A DNA stretch of 7,548 nucleotides, taken from assembly GCA_964416175.1 (NCBI GenBank), contig CAYQDF010000145.1:1-7548 (forward strand). The letters are read 5' to 3'. A program made the translations under genes and the position numbers. This DNA comes from CAYQDF01 sp964416175. Its GTDB lineage: Bacteria; Chloroflexota; Anaerolineae; Anaerolineales; UBA4823. Within the stretch, counting starts at the first letter, position 1. Each line of letters opens with the position of its first letter. The notes below the pieces were generated by a model. That model worked only from the letters and a program-made list of their open reading frames with translations, had not been told where the DNA came from and made no database searches. Positions 1 through 5,050 of the stretch are shown here, piece by piece.

Positions 1-867
1 CTCGACAGGGAGGGGAATGCAGCCGGTGCGGTTCTGAAAGACCTGGATAGCGGGCGCTGGATGATCGTCCATGCTCGGGCTGTGGTCATCGCCACCGGCG
101 GCAGTGGGCGTCTGCATTATCAGGGTTTCCCAACCACGAACCACTACGGAGCCACCGGCGATGGTCTGGTGCTGGCTTATCGGGCTGGCGCCAGATTATC
201 CTTTATTGACACCATGCAGTACCACCCCACGGGCGCGGCTTATCCGGAACAGATTTTGGGGCAGCTGGTGACCGAGAAAGTGCGCGGCCTGGGCGCTCAG
301 GTTGTAAACGTGGACGGCGAGCAGTTCGTCTACCCCTTAGAGACGCGCGACGTCGAATCGGCAGCCTTCATCCGGGAATGCTCCGAGCGCGGGAAGGGCG
401 TGGTCACGCCGACCGGGCAGCCGGCCGTGTGGCTCGACGCGCCTATGATCGACCTGATCCACGGCCCGGGGACCATCACCCGCGAACTTCCGGCAATGGT
501 CCGCCAGTACAAACGCTTTGGCATCGACCTGACCCGCGAACCCATTCTGGTGTACCCGACGCTGCACTACCAGAATGGCGGCGTCGCCATCCGCCCGGAC
601 GGCAGCACGGGCGTGCCGGGCCTGTTCGTCGCCGGCGAAGCCGCAGGCGGCATCCACGGGCGCAACCGCCTGATGGGGAACAGCCTGCTCGACGTATGCG
701 TTTTTGGGCGGCGGGCAGGTCGATCCGCTGCCGCGTGGGCAAGCCGGGTCCAGCCAGGGCAGCCAACCCTGGAGCACCTGCGGGAGTGGCTCGAGGCCCG
801 GGAAACTTCCCGGCTGGAAGCGGGCGTCCCTTCGCCTGTCATCCTGCCAGACTACACCCGGCATTAA
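1..867 (+). CDS. Fumarate reductase/succinate dehydrogenase-type FAD flavoprotein, C-terminal part (5' truncated by window)
   Basis: The frame is open from base 1, so this is the last 288 codons of a longer gene; the ATG at 61 is internal. The protein belongs to the FAD-dependent fumarate reductase/succinate dehydrogenase/L-aspartate oxidase superfamily, whose members interconvert fumarate and succinate or oxidise related substrates. Counting from codon 1, visible landmarks are the FAD-domain motif ATGGSG (31-36), TGDGL (52-56), the capping-domain QYHPTG with His75, an RD pair at Arg116, HYQNGG with His189, and GRNRLMGNSL with Arg223. These align with the substrate-binding His/His/Arg/Arg set of FrdA/SdhA, so the enzyme looks catalytically complete. 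Only about 60 residues follow the last motif, so the helical C-terminal domain of SdhA/FrdA is missing. The chain ends naturally (LPDYTRH) with no sign of a frameshift. Iron-sulfur or membrane partners would have to lie upstream. The exact substrate (fumarate, succinate, aspartate or other) cannot be decided from this fragment. Confidence 0.88.
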   Translation, partial: LDREGNAAGAVLKDLDSGRWMIVHARAVVIATGGSGRLHYQGFPTTNHYGATGDGLVLAYRAGARLSFIDTMQYHPTGAAYPEQILGQLVTEKVRGLGAQVVNVDGEQFVYPLETRDVESAAFIRECSERGKGVVTPTGQPAVWLDAPMIDLIHGPGTITRELPAMVRQYKRFGIDLTREPILVYPTLHYQNGGVAIRPDGSTGVPGLFVAGEAAGGIHGRNRLMGNSLLDVCVFGRRAGRSAAAWASRVQPGQPTLEHLREWLEARETSRLEAGVPSPVILPDYTRH

Positions 868-929
868 TTTCTCTCTCAGGAGATATATAACTTCACTTTA
901 GGATGAGTTCTCCTTCGCCTTCGGGGCAG

Positions 930-996
930 GCTTCTTCGACTACCCCCTCGCAAGCTCGGGACTTTGACTCTGTTCCGCTCAAGACGCCCGCCACGC
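930..996 (+). repeat. Intergenic repeat, copy A (inverted relative to copy B)
   Basis: Bases 930-980 match the reverse complement of 3912-3962 at 46 of 51 positions, including an uninterrupted 22-base stretch around GCAAGCTCGGGACTTTGACT. A second shared block, GCCCGCCACGC, lies at 986-996 here and at 3873-3883 on the minus strand in copy B. Copy A has only a short gap between the two blocks, while copy B has about 27 bases. The repeat sits between the flavoprotein and the adenosine kinase and codes for nothing convincing. It looks like a short REP- or MITE-like interspersed element. No transposase is visible, and its class is unknown. Confidence 0.8.
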
Positions 997-1072
997 CGCT
1001 CGACCTTAAACCGAGTTAACGCTTGATCTCCTTCCTGGAGGGATAAATCTAACGCGCCATATTTTTCGATGA

Positions 1073-1078
1073 TATACT
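1073..1078 (+). promoter_or_regulatory. Candidate -10 element for the kinase gene
   Basis: TATACT lies 51 bases upstream of the kinase start codon, in an AT-rich patch (ATATTTTTCGATGATATACT) that contrasts with the GC-rich surroundings. No good -35 hexamer is found 16-18 bases upstream, so this is only a candidate. If used, transcription would start near 1085 and leave a leader of about 45 bases. Confidence 0.3.
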
Positions 1079-1129
1079 CGATGCCACGCAAACCGCTTGA
1101 ACCTTCGCTGGAGAATGGAGAAGAGGGAG

Positions 1130-1615
1130 ATGAACCTGACGAGTGTCAAAATTGAAAAACCGGAGGCCATCAATTTCATCCTCGGCCAGTCGCACTTCAT
1201 CAAGACTGTCGAGGACGTGCATGAAGCCCTGGTTTCTACAGTCCCCGGGATCAGGTTTGGCCTGGCGTTCTGCGAGTCCTCCGGAAAATGCCTGGTGCGC
1301 TGGTCGGGAACCGACGAGGCGATGATCGAACTGGCCCAGAAGAATGCCGCCGCCATCGGCGCCGGGCACAGCTTCGTTATCTTCCTCGGAGAAGGTTTTT
1401 TCCCGGTGAATGTGCTCAACGCGATCAAGCAGGTCCCTGAGGTCTGCCGGATCTTCTGCGCGACCGCCAACCCGGCGGAAGTGGTCCTGGCAGAAACCGA
1501 TCAGGGCCGCGCCATCCTGGGAGTGGTTGACGGCTTTTCCCCCAAGGGGATCGAAGGCGAAGACGATATTGCCTGGCGGAAGGGTTTCCTGAGGCAGATC
1601 GGGTATAAGGCGTAA
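1130..1615 (+). CDS. Adenosine-specific kinase (PF04008 family)
   Basis: This 161-residue protein matches the adenosine-specific kinase family nearly end to end. Recognisable family blocks are SVKIEKPE near the start, INFILGQSHFIKTVED (14-29), VPGIRFGLAFCE (38-49), LVRW (55-58), IGAGHSF (76-82), NVLNAIKQVPEVCRIFCATANP (94-115, quoted in part) and the terminal ILGVVDGFSPKG. The family was named from a Pyrobaculum aerophilum structure that binds adenosine and AMP and carries a modified histidine; His22 and His80 are the conserved histidines here. The physiological reaction remains poorly defined. I chose ATG 1130 because homologues begin like MxLxSVKI and because GGAG at 1117-1120 lies 9 bases upstream. 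ATG 1115 and TTG 1097 are in-frame alternatives with less support. The gene ends 76 bases before the dehydrogenase on the same strand and may share its transcript. The family is mainly found in archaea and some anaerobic or thermophilic bacteria, including Chloroflexota. Confidence 0.92.
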   Translation: MNLTSVKIEKPEAINFILGQSHFIKTVEDVHEALVSTVPGIRFGLAFCESSGKCLVRWSGTDEAMIELAQKNAAAIGAGHSFVIFLGEGFFPVNVLNAIKQVPEVCRIFCATANPAEVVLAETDQGRAILGVVDGFSPKGIEGEDDIAWRKGFLRQIGYKA

Positions 1616-1691
1616 TCCCTGACCGCGGACCTGTCGCGGCGGAACAAGTGAGAGATCAGCAGCTGTCGACCTAGTAATCGAAGAGAAGACA

Positions 1692-2705
1692 ATGGGAATG
1701 CCAGCGACAATGCGCGCCATGGTGCTCGAAAAGCAGGGCGAACCTTTAAAGATGCGCCAGGTCCCGGTCCCGGAACCAGGTCCTGACCAGGTCCTCGTCC
1801 GGGTGCACGCCTGTGGCGTGTGTCGCACCGACCTGCACATCGTGGATGGGGAGCTCGAGCATCCCAGGCTGCCCCTGATCCTGGGACACCAGATTGTGGG
1901 CACCGTCGTCAGGTCCGGGGAAAAAGTCGACCGGTTTCGACCCGGGCAGCGGGTCGGTGTGCCCTGGCTGGGATACACCGACGGCAGCTGCCGCTACTGC
2001 CGGCGCGGCCAGGAGAACCTGTGCGAAAACCCGCAGTTCACAGGCTATACCCTCGACGGCGGCTATGCAGAATACGCCGTCGCAGACCAGCGGTATATCT
2101 TCCAGCTGCCAGAGAATTATTCCGATGTGGAAGCAGCCCCGCTGTTGTGCGCCGGTCTGATCGGCTACCGGACGTACCGCCTGGCCGGCGAGCATAAGGA
2201 GCGCCTGGGGATCTACGGCTTTGGCGCGGCAGCGCACATTATCACCCAGGTCGCGGCCTATCTGGGAAACAAGGTCTACGCGTTCACCCGACCGGGAGAC
2301 CTGGCTACCCAGGAGTTCGCCCGCCAGCTTGGCGCTGTCTGGGCCGGCGGTTCAGATGAGCTCCCGCCGGAGAAACTCGACGCTGCTCTGGTATTCGCCC
2401 CCGTCGGATCGCTGATGGTAGCCGCCCTGCGCGCCACGGCGAAGGGCGGTACGGTGGTCAGCGGCGGAATCCACATGAGCGACATCCCTTCCTTCCCGTA
2501 CAACTTGCTGTGGGAGGAGCGAGTCATCCGCTCTGTGGCGAACCTGACTCGACAGGACGGTGAAGAATTCCTCGCCATCGCCCCCAAAGTGCCGGTGAGG
2601 ACGGAAGTCGAAGTCTTCCCATTGTTAGAAGCGAATGCGGCTTTAGAGAAGCTCCGGTCCGGGCAGCTGCGCGGTGCCGCAATATTACAAATAAATAAAG
2701 TCTAG
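1692..2705 (+). CDS. Zinc-dependent medium-chain alcohol dehydrogenase (TIGR02822-like)
   Basis: This 337-residue MDR-family NAD(P)-dependent alcohol dehydrogenase probably oxidises an alcohol or reduces an aldehyde in the cytoplasm. The GroES-like domain covers about 1-150. Catalytic-zinc ligands are Cys44 (GVCRTD), His66 (LILGHQ, with Gln where most MDR enzymes have Glu) and Cys153 (LLCAG). The structural-zinc lobe reads D97-G-S-C100-R-Y-C103 and then C111, so Asp replaces the usual first cysteine. The Rossmann domain uses GFGAAAH (176-182), with Ala in the third Gly position. GFG-x-x-AH, the FAPVG and GGIHMSDIP segments and the GAAIL ending are what I expect of the TIGR02822 subgroup, which fits the short length. 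ATG 1692 follows a weak purine-rich AAGAGAAG; ATG 1698 and 1710 are alternatives. The 3' end overlaps the opposing phosphatase gene. The substrate is unknown. Confidence 0.9.
   Translation: MGMPATMRAMVLEKQGEPLKMRQVPVPEPGPDQVLVRVHACGVCRTDLHIVDGELEHPRLPLILGHQIVGTVVRSGEKVDRFRPGQRVGVPWLGYTDGSCRYCRRGQENLCENPQFTGYTLDGGYAEYAVADQRYIFQLPENYSDVEAAPLLCAGLIGYRTYRLAGEHKERLGIYGFGAAAHIITQVAAYLGNKVYAFTRPGDLATQEFARQLGAVWAGGSDELPPEKLDAALVFAPVGSLMVAALRATAKGGTVVSGGIHMSDIPSFPYNLLWEERVIRSVANLTRQDGEEFLAIAPKVPVRTEVEVFPLLEANAALEKLRSGQLRGAAILQINKV
2702..2705. other. Overlapping convergent stop codons (CTAG)
   Basis: The palindrome CTAG supplies TAG for the + strand dehydrogenase (2703-2705) and TAG for the - strand phosphatase (2704-2702). 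There is no intergenic space, so any terminator for either gene must lie inside the other gene and the two mRNAs are expected to overlap at their 3' ends. I see no U-tract hairpin on either side of the junction. Confidence 0.9.
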
Positions 2706-3466
2706 ATCTCGATCTCAGCCACACTGTTGTAAACGTGCGTGGGGATATAAGGGTACCGCTCGATCTGCTCCGGGCGGGTCACGCCGGTCAGCACCAGGAT
2801 GGTCTCCATCCCGTTCTGCACGCCGCCGATGATGTCGGTGTCCATCCGGTCGCCGATGATGACGGTCTCTTCAGAGTGGACTCCCAGGAAATTGAGCGCC
2901 GACCGCACCATGAACGGGTTTGGCTTGCCGACGAAGAAAGGACTGACGTTGGTGACTTTTTCGATCAATGCCGCAACTGCGCCGCAGGCCGGCACGATCC
3001 CGGCCGCCGTCGGGCCGGAAGGGTCGGGATTCGTGGCGATAAAGCGCGACCCGCTCATGATCAGGCGGATGCCTTTGGTCAGGCTCTCCAGGCTGTAAGC
3101 GTGGGTCTCGCCAAGGACGACGTAATCCGGGTCGTGTTCGGTGATGATGTATCCGGCGTCATGGATCGCCGTCGTTAAACCGCTCTCGCCGATCACGAAT
3201 GCCGTCCCATTGGGCCGCTGTTTCTTCAGGAAGTTCGCCGTCGCCATGGCGGATGTGAATATCAACCCCGCCGGGATGTTCAACCCCAGCTTCTGCAGGT
3301 TATGCGCCAGGTCCTTTGGTGTGTAGATCGGGTTGTTCGTCAGCACCAGGAATTTGGCTTTCTTCGCATTGAGGCGTTCGATGAACTCGTCTGCGCCAGG
3401 GATCACGACCTCCCCGCTGATTAATACCCCATCCATGTCGATCAGGTAATTCTTTGTAACAGTCAT
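2702..3466 (-). CDS. HAD-IIA family phosphatase, NagD/AraL-like
   Basis: This 254-residue cytoplasmic HAD hydrolase has all four catalytic motifs: DMDGVL with nucleophile Asp10 and acid Asp12, LTNN (Thr43) as motif II, GKPNP with Lys181 as motif III, and GDRMDTD with Asp206 and Asp209 as motif IV. The long segment between motifs II and III is the C2 cap typical of NagD, p-nitrophenylphosphatase and phosphoglycolate phosphatases. The length is normal for subfamily IIA. Substrates in the family include nucleotide monophosphates and small sugar phosphates; none can be assigned here. I chose ATG 3466 because it puts the first motif at residue 10, as usual. An in-frame ATG at 3520 would add 18 residues that do not look like the family. 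Neither start has a well-placed Shine-Dalgarno; GGGGAG at 3484-3489 is 17 bases away. The gene converges with the alcohol dehydrogenase and shares a 4-base stop overlap with it. Confidence 0.9.
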   Translation of the reverse strand: MTVTKNYLIDMDGVLISGEVVIPGADEFIERLNAKKAKFLVLTNNPIYTPKDLAHNLQKLGLNIPAGLIFTSAMATANFLKKQRPNGTAFVIGESGLTTAIHDAGYIITEHDPDYVVLGETHAYSLESLTKGIRLIMSGSRFIATNPDPSGPTAAGIVPACGAVAALIEKVTNVSPFFVGKPNPFMVRSALNFLGVHSEETVIIGDRMDTDIIGGVQNGMETILVLTGVTRPEQIERYPYIPTHVYNSVAEIEI

Positions 3467-3500
3467 TGTCGTTTTTACTGGATCTCCCCAAAGGAATTCA

Positions 3501-3532
3501 CTGCCAGAATAGAAGAGCATTCGATCTGGCAG
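3501..3532 (-). promoter_or_regulatory. Inverted repeat in the phosphatase leader
   Basis: CTGCCAGA at 3501-3508 and TCTGGCAG at 3525-3532 form a perfect 8-bp stem around a 16-base loop. It lies 35 bases before the phosphatase start and downstream of the TATAAT at 3567-3572, so it would be in the 5' leader of that mRNA. On the + strand a run of six T (3540-3545) follows the stem after 7 bases, but no + strand gene ends nearby. It could be an mRNA structure or an operator for a dimeric repressor; the sequence does not decide. Confidence 0.45.
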
Positions 3533-3566
3533 AGCTAGGTTTTTTCAACAACGATCGCTCGAGGGG

Positions 3567-3572
3567 ATTATA
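3567..3572 (-). promoter_or_regulatory. Candidate -10 box of the phosphatase promoter
   Basis: Reading the minus strand, a perfect TATAAT occurs about 100 bases upstream of the phosphatase start. The -35 position at a 17-base spacing reads AACCGG, a poor match. Transcription would begin near 3560 and give a leader of about 94 bases that includes the 8-bp stem-loop. Confidence 0.35.
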
Positions 3573-3699
3573 CTCTACGCGGGGCGCGCCGGTTAACATC
3601 ATCCCGGCTCAGGACTGGTCCACATTATTCTCAATGCATGGGAGATCAGTACCTGGTCCACAGGATATACCGCTGGGGAGGGAGCCCACATTCCAGCTC

Positions 3700-3798
3700 T
3701 CAGCGTAGATCCCTGTCCTTCCAAAACAACCCGGACAGGACGCAGACGATAATCCCGGTAAGAAAGATAAAGAGCAGCATACCAACCAGGGCGACCAT
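3700..3798 (-). CDS. Putative small single-span membrane protein (32 aa)
   Basis: The minus strand encodes a 32-residue protein starting MVALVGMLLFIFLTG and ending GLFWKDRDLR, followed by TGA at 3702-3700. Residues 2 to about 25 are almost entirely hydrophobic and long enough to span a membrane once; the charged tail KDRDLR follows a Phe-Trp interface pair. A textbook AAGGAG (3807-3812) sits 8 bases before the ATG, better than the site of most neighbouring genes. A chance ORF would not be expected to combine a strong Shine-Dalgarno, a clean transmembrane helix and a short polar end. It lies 233 bases upstream of the phosphatase on the same strand and could share a transcript with it. I recognise no family. 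It may be an accessory subunit or regulator of a membrane complex, but nothing here says which. Confidence 0.6.
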   Translation of the reverse strand: MVALVGMLLFIFLTGIIVCVLSGLFWKDRDLR

Positions 3799-3815
3799 CG
3801 ACTTCTCTCCTTACG

Positions 3816-3831
3816 GTCCGTTCGTGCGGAC
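3816..3831 (-). promoter_or_regulatory. Small hairpin just upstream of the small-protein ribosome binding site
   Basis: GTCCG (3816-3820) and CGGAC (3827-3831) form a 5-bp GC-rich stem with a 6-base loop. On the minus strand the stem ends 3 bases before AAGGAG of the 32-residue gene, so it would be at the edge of the ribosome footprint. This may be chance or a translation-modulating structure. Confidence 0.3.
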
Positions 3832-3872
3832 TTATTCATAAACGTCAGTTCGGAATAACCGCCGCTTCGACT

Positions 3873-3977
3873 GCGTGGCGGGCATCCCCTCAGCACCCTC
3901 GGTACATGTCTGAGCGGAACACAGTCAAAGTCCCGAGCTTGCGCGGGAGTAGTCGCAGGAGCCCGCCACTCCGCTCA
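3873..3977 (-). repeat. Intergenic repeat, copy B (nested palindromic structure)
   Basis: Bases 3912-3962 are the reverse complement of copy A's core (930-980) with five mismatches, and GCCCGCCACGC recurs at 3883-3873 on the minus strand. Copy B also has two pairs of inverted ends: GTGGCGGGC (3875-3883) with GCCCGCCAC (3961-3969), and TGAGCGGA (3911-3918) with TCCGCTCA (3970-3977). The element could fold into alternative hairpins. It ends about 125 bases before the response regulator start. This arrangement is typical of non-coding REP- or MITE-like repeats; no mobility gene is present. Confidence 0.75.
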
Positions 3978-4052
3978 GCGCGCTGGTTTGTCTTATCCCG
4001 AATTCATGTTAATAAGACTGTCAGCCGGCTCACCAGGTTCCAGGGTCCATCA

Positions 4053-4058
4053 TATACT
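4053..4058 (+). promoter_or_regulatory. Candidate -10 element for the response regulator
   Basis: TATACT is 43 bases before the chosen ATG and has no strong -35 partner. A second candidate further upstream pairs TTGTCT (3988-3993) with TAATAA (4010-4015) at a 16-base spacing. The absence of a good -35 would fit an activator-dependent or autoregulated promoter, but that is a guess. Confidence 0.28.
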
Positions 4059-4101
4059 TTCCTGCACAACTTCCGGGATGAGGGTTAAAATTGTTGATTA
4101 T

Positions 4102-4833
4102 ATGTCGCAGGGGACGATCTTGATCGTTGAGGATGAGCGCGCGGTCGCCAGGAGCCTTGAATACGCTCTGGACCAGGAAGGGTTCAACGTGTTGTGGGCT
4201 GAGACGGGCCAGCGCGCCCTGGAACTGGCTCGCAAAAAAGACCCCCACCTGATCCTGCTCGACATACGCCTGCCGGACCTGAGCGGCTTTGATGTCTGCA
4301 AACAGCTGCGCGCCGAAGGGAAGCGCATGCCGATCCTCATGCTCACTGCCCGCGACGAGGCGCTCGACAAGGTGCTCGGCCTCGAACTCGGCGCCGACGA
4401 CTACGTCGTCAAACCGTACAATCTGCGCGAGCTGATCGCACGCGCCCGGGCGCTGATCCGGCGCGCCTACGGAGAGCTGGCTGAAGCTTCCCACAGCGAA
4501 AAAATCGTCTTCGGAGATGTGGCGATCGATCTGGAGGAGATGCGCGTAACACGGGCGAACCAGCCGGTCTATCTGACCCCTATCGAATTCAAGCTGTTGC
4601 GCTACCTGGTCAGCCACCCCAATCGTCCGATCAGCCGGGAAGGTCTGGTAAAAGCTGTCTGGGGGTACGACGACTTCATTGGGAGCGATCGCACGGTGGA
4701 TGTGCACATCCGCCACCTCCGCCAGAAGCTGGAAGTTGACCCATCAAACCCTCAGTGGATCCTCACCGTGCGCGGTGTCGGGTATGTTTTCAGGCAGAAA
4801 GCCGGCGACCGGAACGCGCACGTTGAAGAGTGA
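4102..4833 (+). CDS. OmpR/PhoB-family DNA-binding response regulator
   Basis: This 243-residue protein is a two-component output regulator that binds DNA when phosphorylated. The receiver domain (about 4-118) has the acidic pocket Glu10-Asp11, phosphoacceptor Asp54 in LILLDIRLPD, switch Thr82 in MLTARD and Lys104 in VVKPY. The C-terminal winged-helix domain (about 140-236) shows LTPIEFKLLRYL, the recognition-helix region DRTVDVHIRHLRQKLE and the closing wing VRGVGYVF, all diagnostic of the OmpR/PhoB class. I chose ATG 4102 because homologues start a few residues before the ILIVEDE strand; its upstream GAGGG (4080-4084) is 17 bases away, so the ribosome site is weak. In-frame ATG 4078 would add eight residues. 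The sensor kinase and a PDZ protein follow on the same strand after 217 bases, so the cognate kinase is almost certainly the one at 5943. What it regulates beyond this locus cannot be seen. Confidence 0.95.
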   Translation: MSQGTILIVEDERAVARSLEYALDQEGFNVLWAETGQRALELARKKDPHLILLDIRLPDLSGFDVCKQLRAEGKRMPILMLTARDEALDKVLGLELGADDYVVKPYNLRELIARARALIRRAYGELAEASHSEKIVFGDVAIDLEEMRVTRANQPVYLTPIEFKLLRYLVSHPNRPISREGLVKAVWGYDDFIGSDRTVDVHIRHLRQKLEVDPSNPQWILTVRGVGYVFRQKAGDRNAHVEE

Positions 4834-4914
4834 GCAAGAGGTCGCGATAAGGCGCCTGGTCCCCGCCTCGTAACGAATCCCGATTGTTGCGAAATCTTAA
4901 CAGAACCATAAACC

Positions 4915-4932
4915 CTGCTTAAGCTGCTCAAC
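4915..4932 (+). promoter_or_regulatory. 9-bp tandem repeat, possible response-regulator site
   Basis: CTGCTTAAG is followed directly by CTGCTCAAC, matching at 7 of 9 positions, and then TTAAAA. It lies in the 217-base gap between regulator and PDZ genes, about 20 bases upstream of AT-rich ATTATATG (4950-4957) that could be a -10 region. OmpR/PhoB-type regulators bind direct repeats that overlap weak -35 regions, so this layout fits autoregulation of the PDZ-kinase pair. A separate TTGTTG-N17-CATAAA (4884-4912) could be a constitutive promoter. Neither is proven. Confidence 0.35.
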
Positions 4933-5050
4933 TTAAAATGCGGCCCAGGATTATATGAATCACCACGGCAGTGCCCACGAGTAATTGGGAGCGCGTGAGT
5001 CCTGCCGGAGATCGGTGGAGGTCTTTTCGAATCGTGGAGGAGTCGGAGAG

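Larger units (their letters stand above)
3467..4101. other. 635-base region without a long gene
   Basis: This divergent spacer between the phosphatase (-) and the response regulator (+) contains, from left to right: a leader hairpin (3501-3532), a TATAAT box on - (3567-3572), a 10-bp direct repeat (3615-3624 and 3653-3662), a probable small membrane-protein gene on - (3700-3798), a compact hairpin just before its ribosome binding site (3816-3831), repeat copy B (3873-3977), and candidate promoter sequences for the regulator. The remaining bases show no structure I can assign. Confidence 0.75.

Noticed and set aside
337..890. Overlapping frames on both strands over the flavoprotein
   Set aside because: They are shadow frames of the flavoprotein reading frame, which carries all family motifs.
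860..930. Frameshift that might have removed the flavoprotein C-terminal domain
   Set aside because: No other frame after 867 continues flavoprotein-like sequence, and the spacer composition is non-coding, so the short end appears genuine.
876..1091. Minus-strand frame sharing the peptide VKVPSLRG with a + strand frame at 3906-4088
   Set aside because: The shared peptide comes only from the non-coding repeat copies A and B being in inverse orientation; neither frame has other protein-like features.
1623..1639. CCGCG-N7-CGCGG hairpin after the kinase gene as a terminator
   Set aside because: The stem is only 5 bp and no T tract follows, so rho-independent termination is not supported.
1049..1978. 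Long minus-strand open frame (309 codons) over the kinase and the start of the dehydrogenase
   Set aside because: It is antisense to two well-supported genes, its composition is arginine-, serine- and proline-rich as expected of a GC-rich shadow frame, and it spans a gene boundary with no recognisable domain.
3609..3896. Minus-strand 95-codon frame overlapping the 32-residue gene
   Set aside because: It has no ribosome binding site and a Cys/Ser/Arg/Gly-rich composition; the alternative frame with AAGGAG and a clean transmembrane helix explains the locus better.
3467..4101. tRNA, structured RNA or CRISPR array in the gene-poor region
   Set aside because: No cloverleaf, TTCRANYC-type T-loop or regularly spaced direct repeats were found; the repeats present are a palindromic dispersed element and one 10-bp pair.
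4030..4716. Minus-strand open frame (228 codons) opposite the response regulator
   Set aside because: It is a mirror frame of a clear OmpR-family gene with no domain or ribosome binding site of its own.
4955..4984. Nine-codon ORF (MNHHGSAHE) in the regulator-PDZ gap, with AGGA four bases upstream
   Set aside because: It is too short to distinguish from chance and its histidine codons are not a run; it overlaps a possible -10 region.
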